From Bacteroidales bacterium (GTDB taxonomy: Bacteria; Bacteroidota; Bacteroidia; Bacteroidales; UBA4181), in assembly GCA_031287245.1 (NCBI GenBank), contig JAITTD010000320.1, positions 1 through 14,278 of the forward strand: 14,278 bases of DNA. The letters are read 5' to 3'. Numbering within the stretch: the stretch's first letter is position 1; each line of letters opens with the position of its first letter. Below are positions 14,247-14,278 of this stretch, piece after piece. Below the pieces are notes generated by a model. That model was not told the DNA's origin. It did no database searches and saw only the letters and a program-made list of their open reading frames with translations. Position numbers and translations under genes: made by a program.

Positions 14247-14278
14247 AACGCCGACGAATTTTACCTAAAAATCTAAAA

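Noticed and set aside
1..14278. tRNA, rRNA, CRISPR arrays, insertion sequences and attachment sites
   Set aside because: Scanned by eye on both strands; no cloverleaf, no regularly spaced repeats, no transposase or terminal inverted repeats were found.

Overview
The window looks like chromosomal DNA of a Bacteroidota bacterium, probably order Bacteroidales. The evidence is a fused SecDF of about 1,020 residues, Tat-exported Gfo/Idh/MocA oxidoreductases beside a DUF1080 lipoprotein, promoters of the TTTG / TAnnTTTG type, few Shine-Dalgarno sites and moderate-to-low GC. This assignment rests on gene content and style, not on a database match.

Left part (1-3918): accessory and partly decayed. 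A minus-strand gene running off the left edge encodes the N-terminus of a helicase with a PLD-type N-terminal domain. Upstream of it lies the frameshifted C-terminal relic of a DUF1016/YhcG-type PDDEXK nuclease. On the plus strand follow a small two-TM protein of unknown function and, 3 nt later, an exported two-domain enzyme that joins a class I glutamine-amidotransferase-like (C26, gamma-glutamyl hydrolase) domain to an M19 membrane-dipeptidase domain. Then comes an AAA15/RloA-like ATPase that stops right after its N-terminal half and runs, out of frame, into what reads as the C-terminus of an RloB-like protein. This looks like one deletion that removed the middle of an RloAB/AbiL-type anti-phage operon.

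Middle part (3920-5724): a double-VOC-domain protein starts one base after the RloB relic and is followed 11 nt later by tsaB (tRNA t6A37 synthesis). The unit closes at a symmetric terminator that also serves the converging minus-strand genes.

Right part (5744-14278): all genes on the minus strand. Two tandem paralogous Tat-exported Gfo/Idh/MocA oxidoreductases each have a matching promoter and leader. The upstream copy ends at a strong intrinsic terminator. The downstream copy is cotranscribed with a DUF1080 (3-keto-glycoside hydrolase/lyase family) lipoprotein. Together they suggest envelope-located sugar C3 oxidation followed by cleavage of the 3-keto-glycoside. Further right are secDF and an exported calcineurin-like metallophosphoesterase. 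The only stretch over 300 bases without an intact gene is 387-840; it holds the nuclease relic, two candidate promoter elements and nothing else I can recognise.
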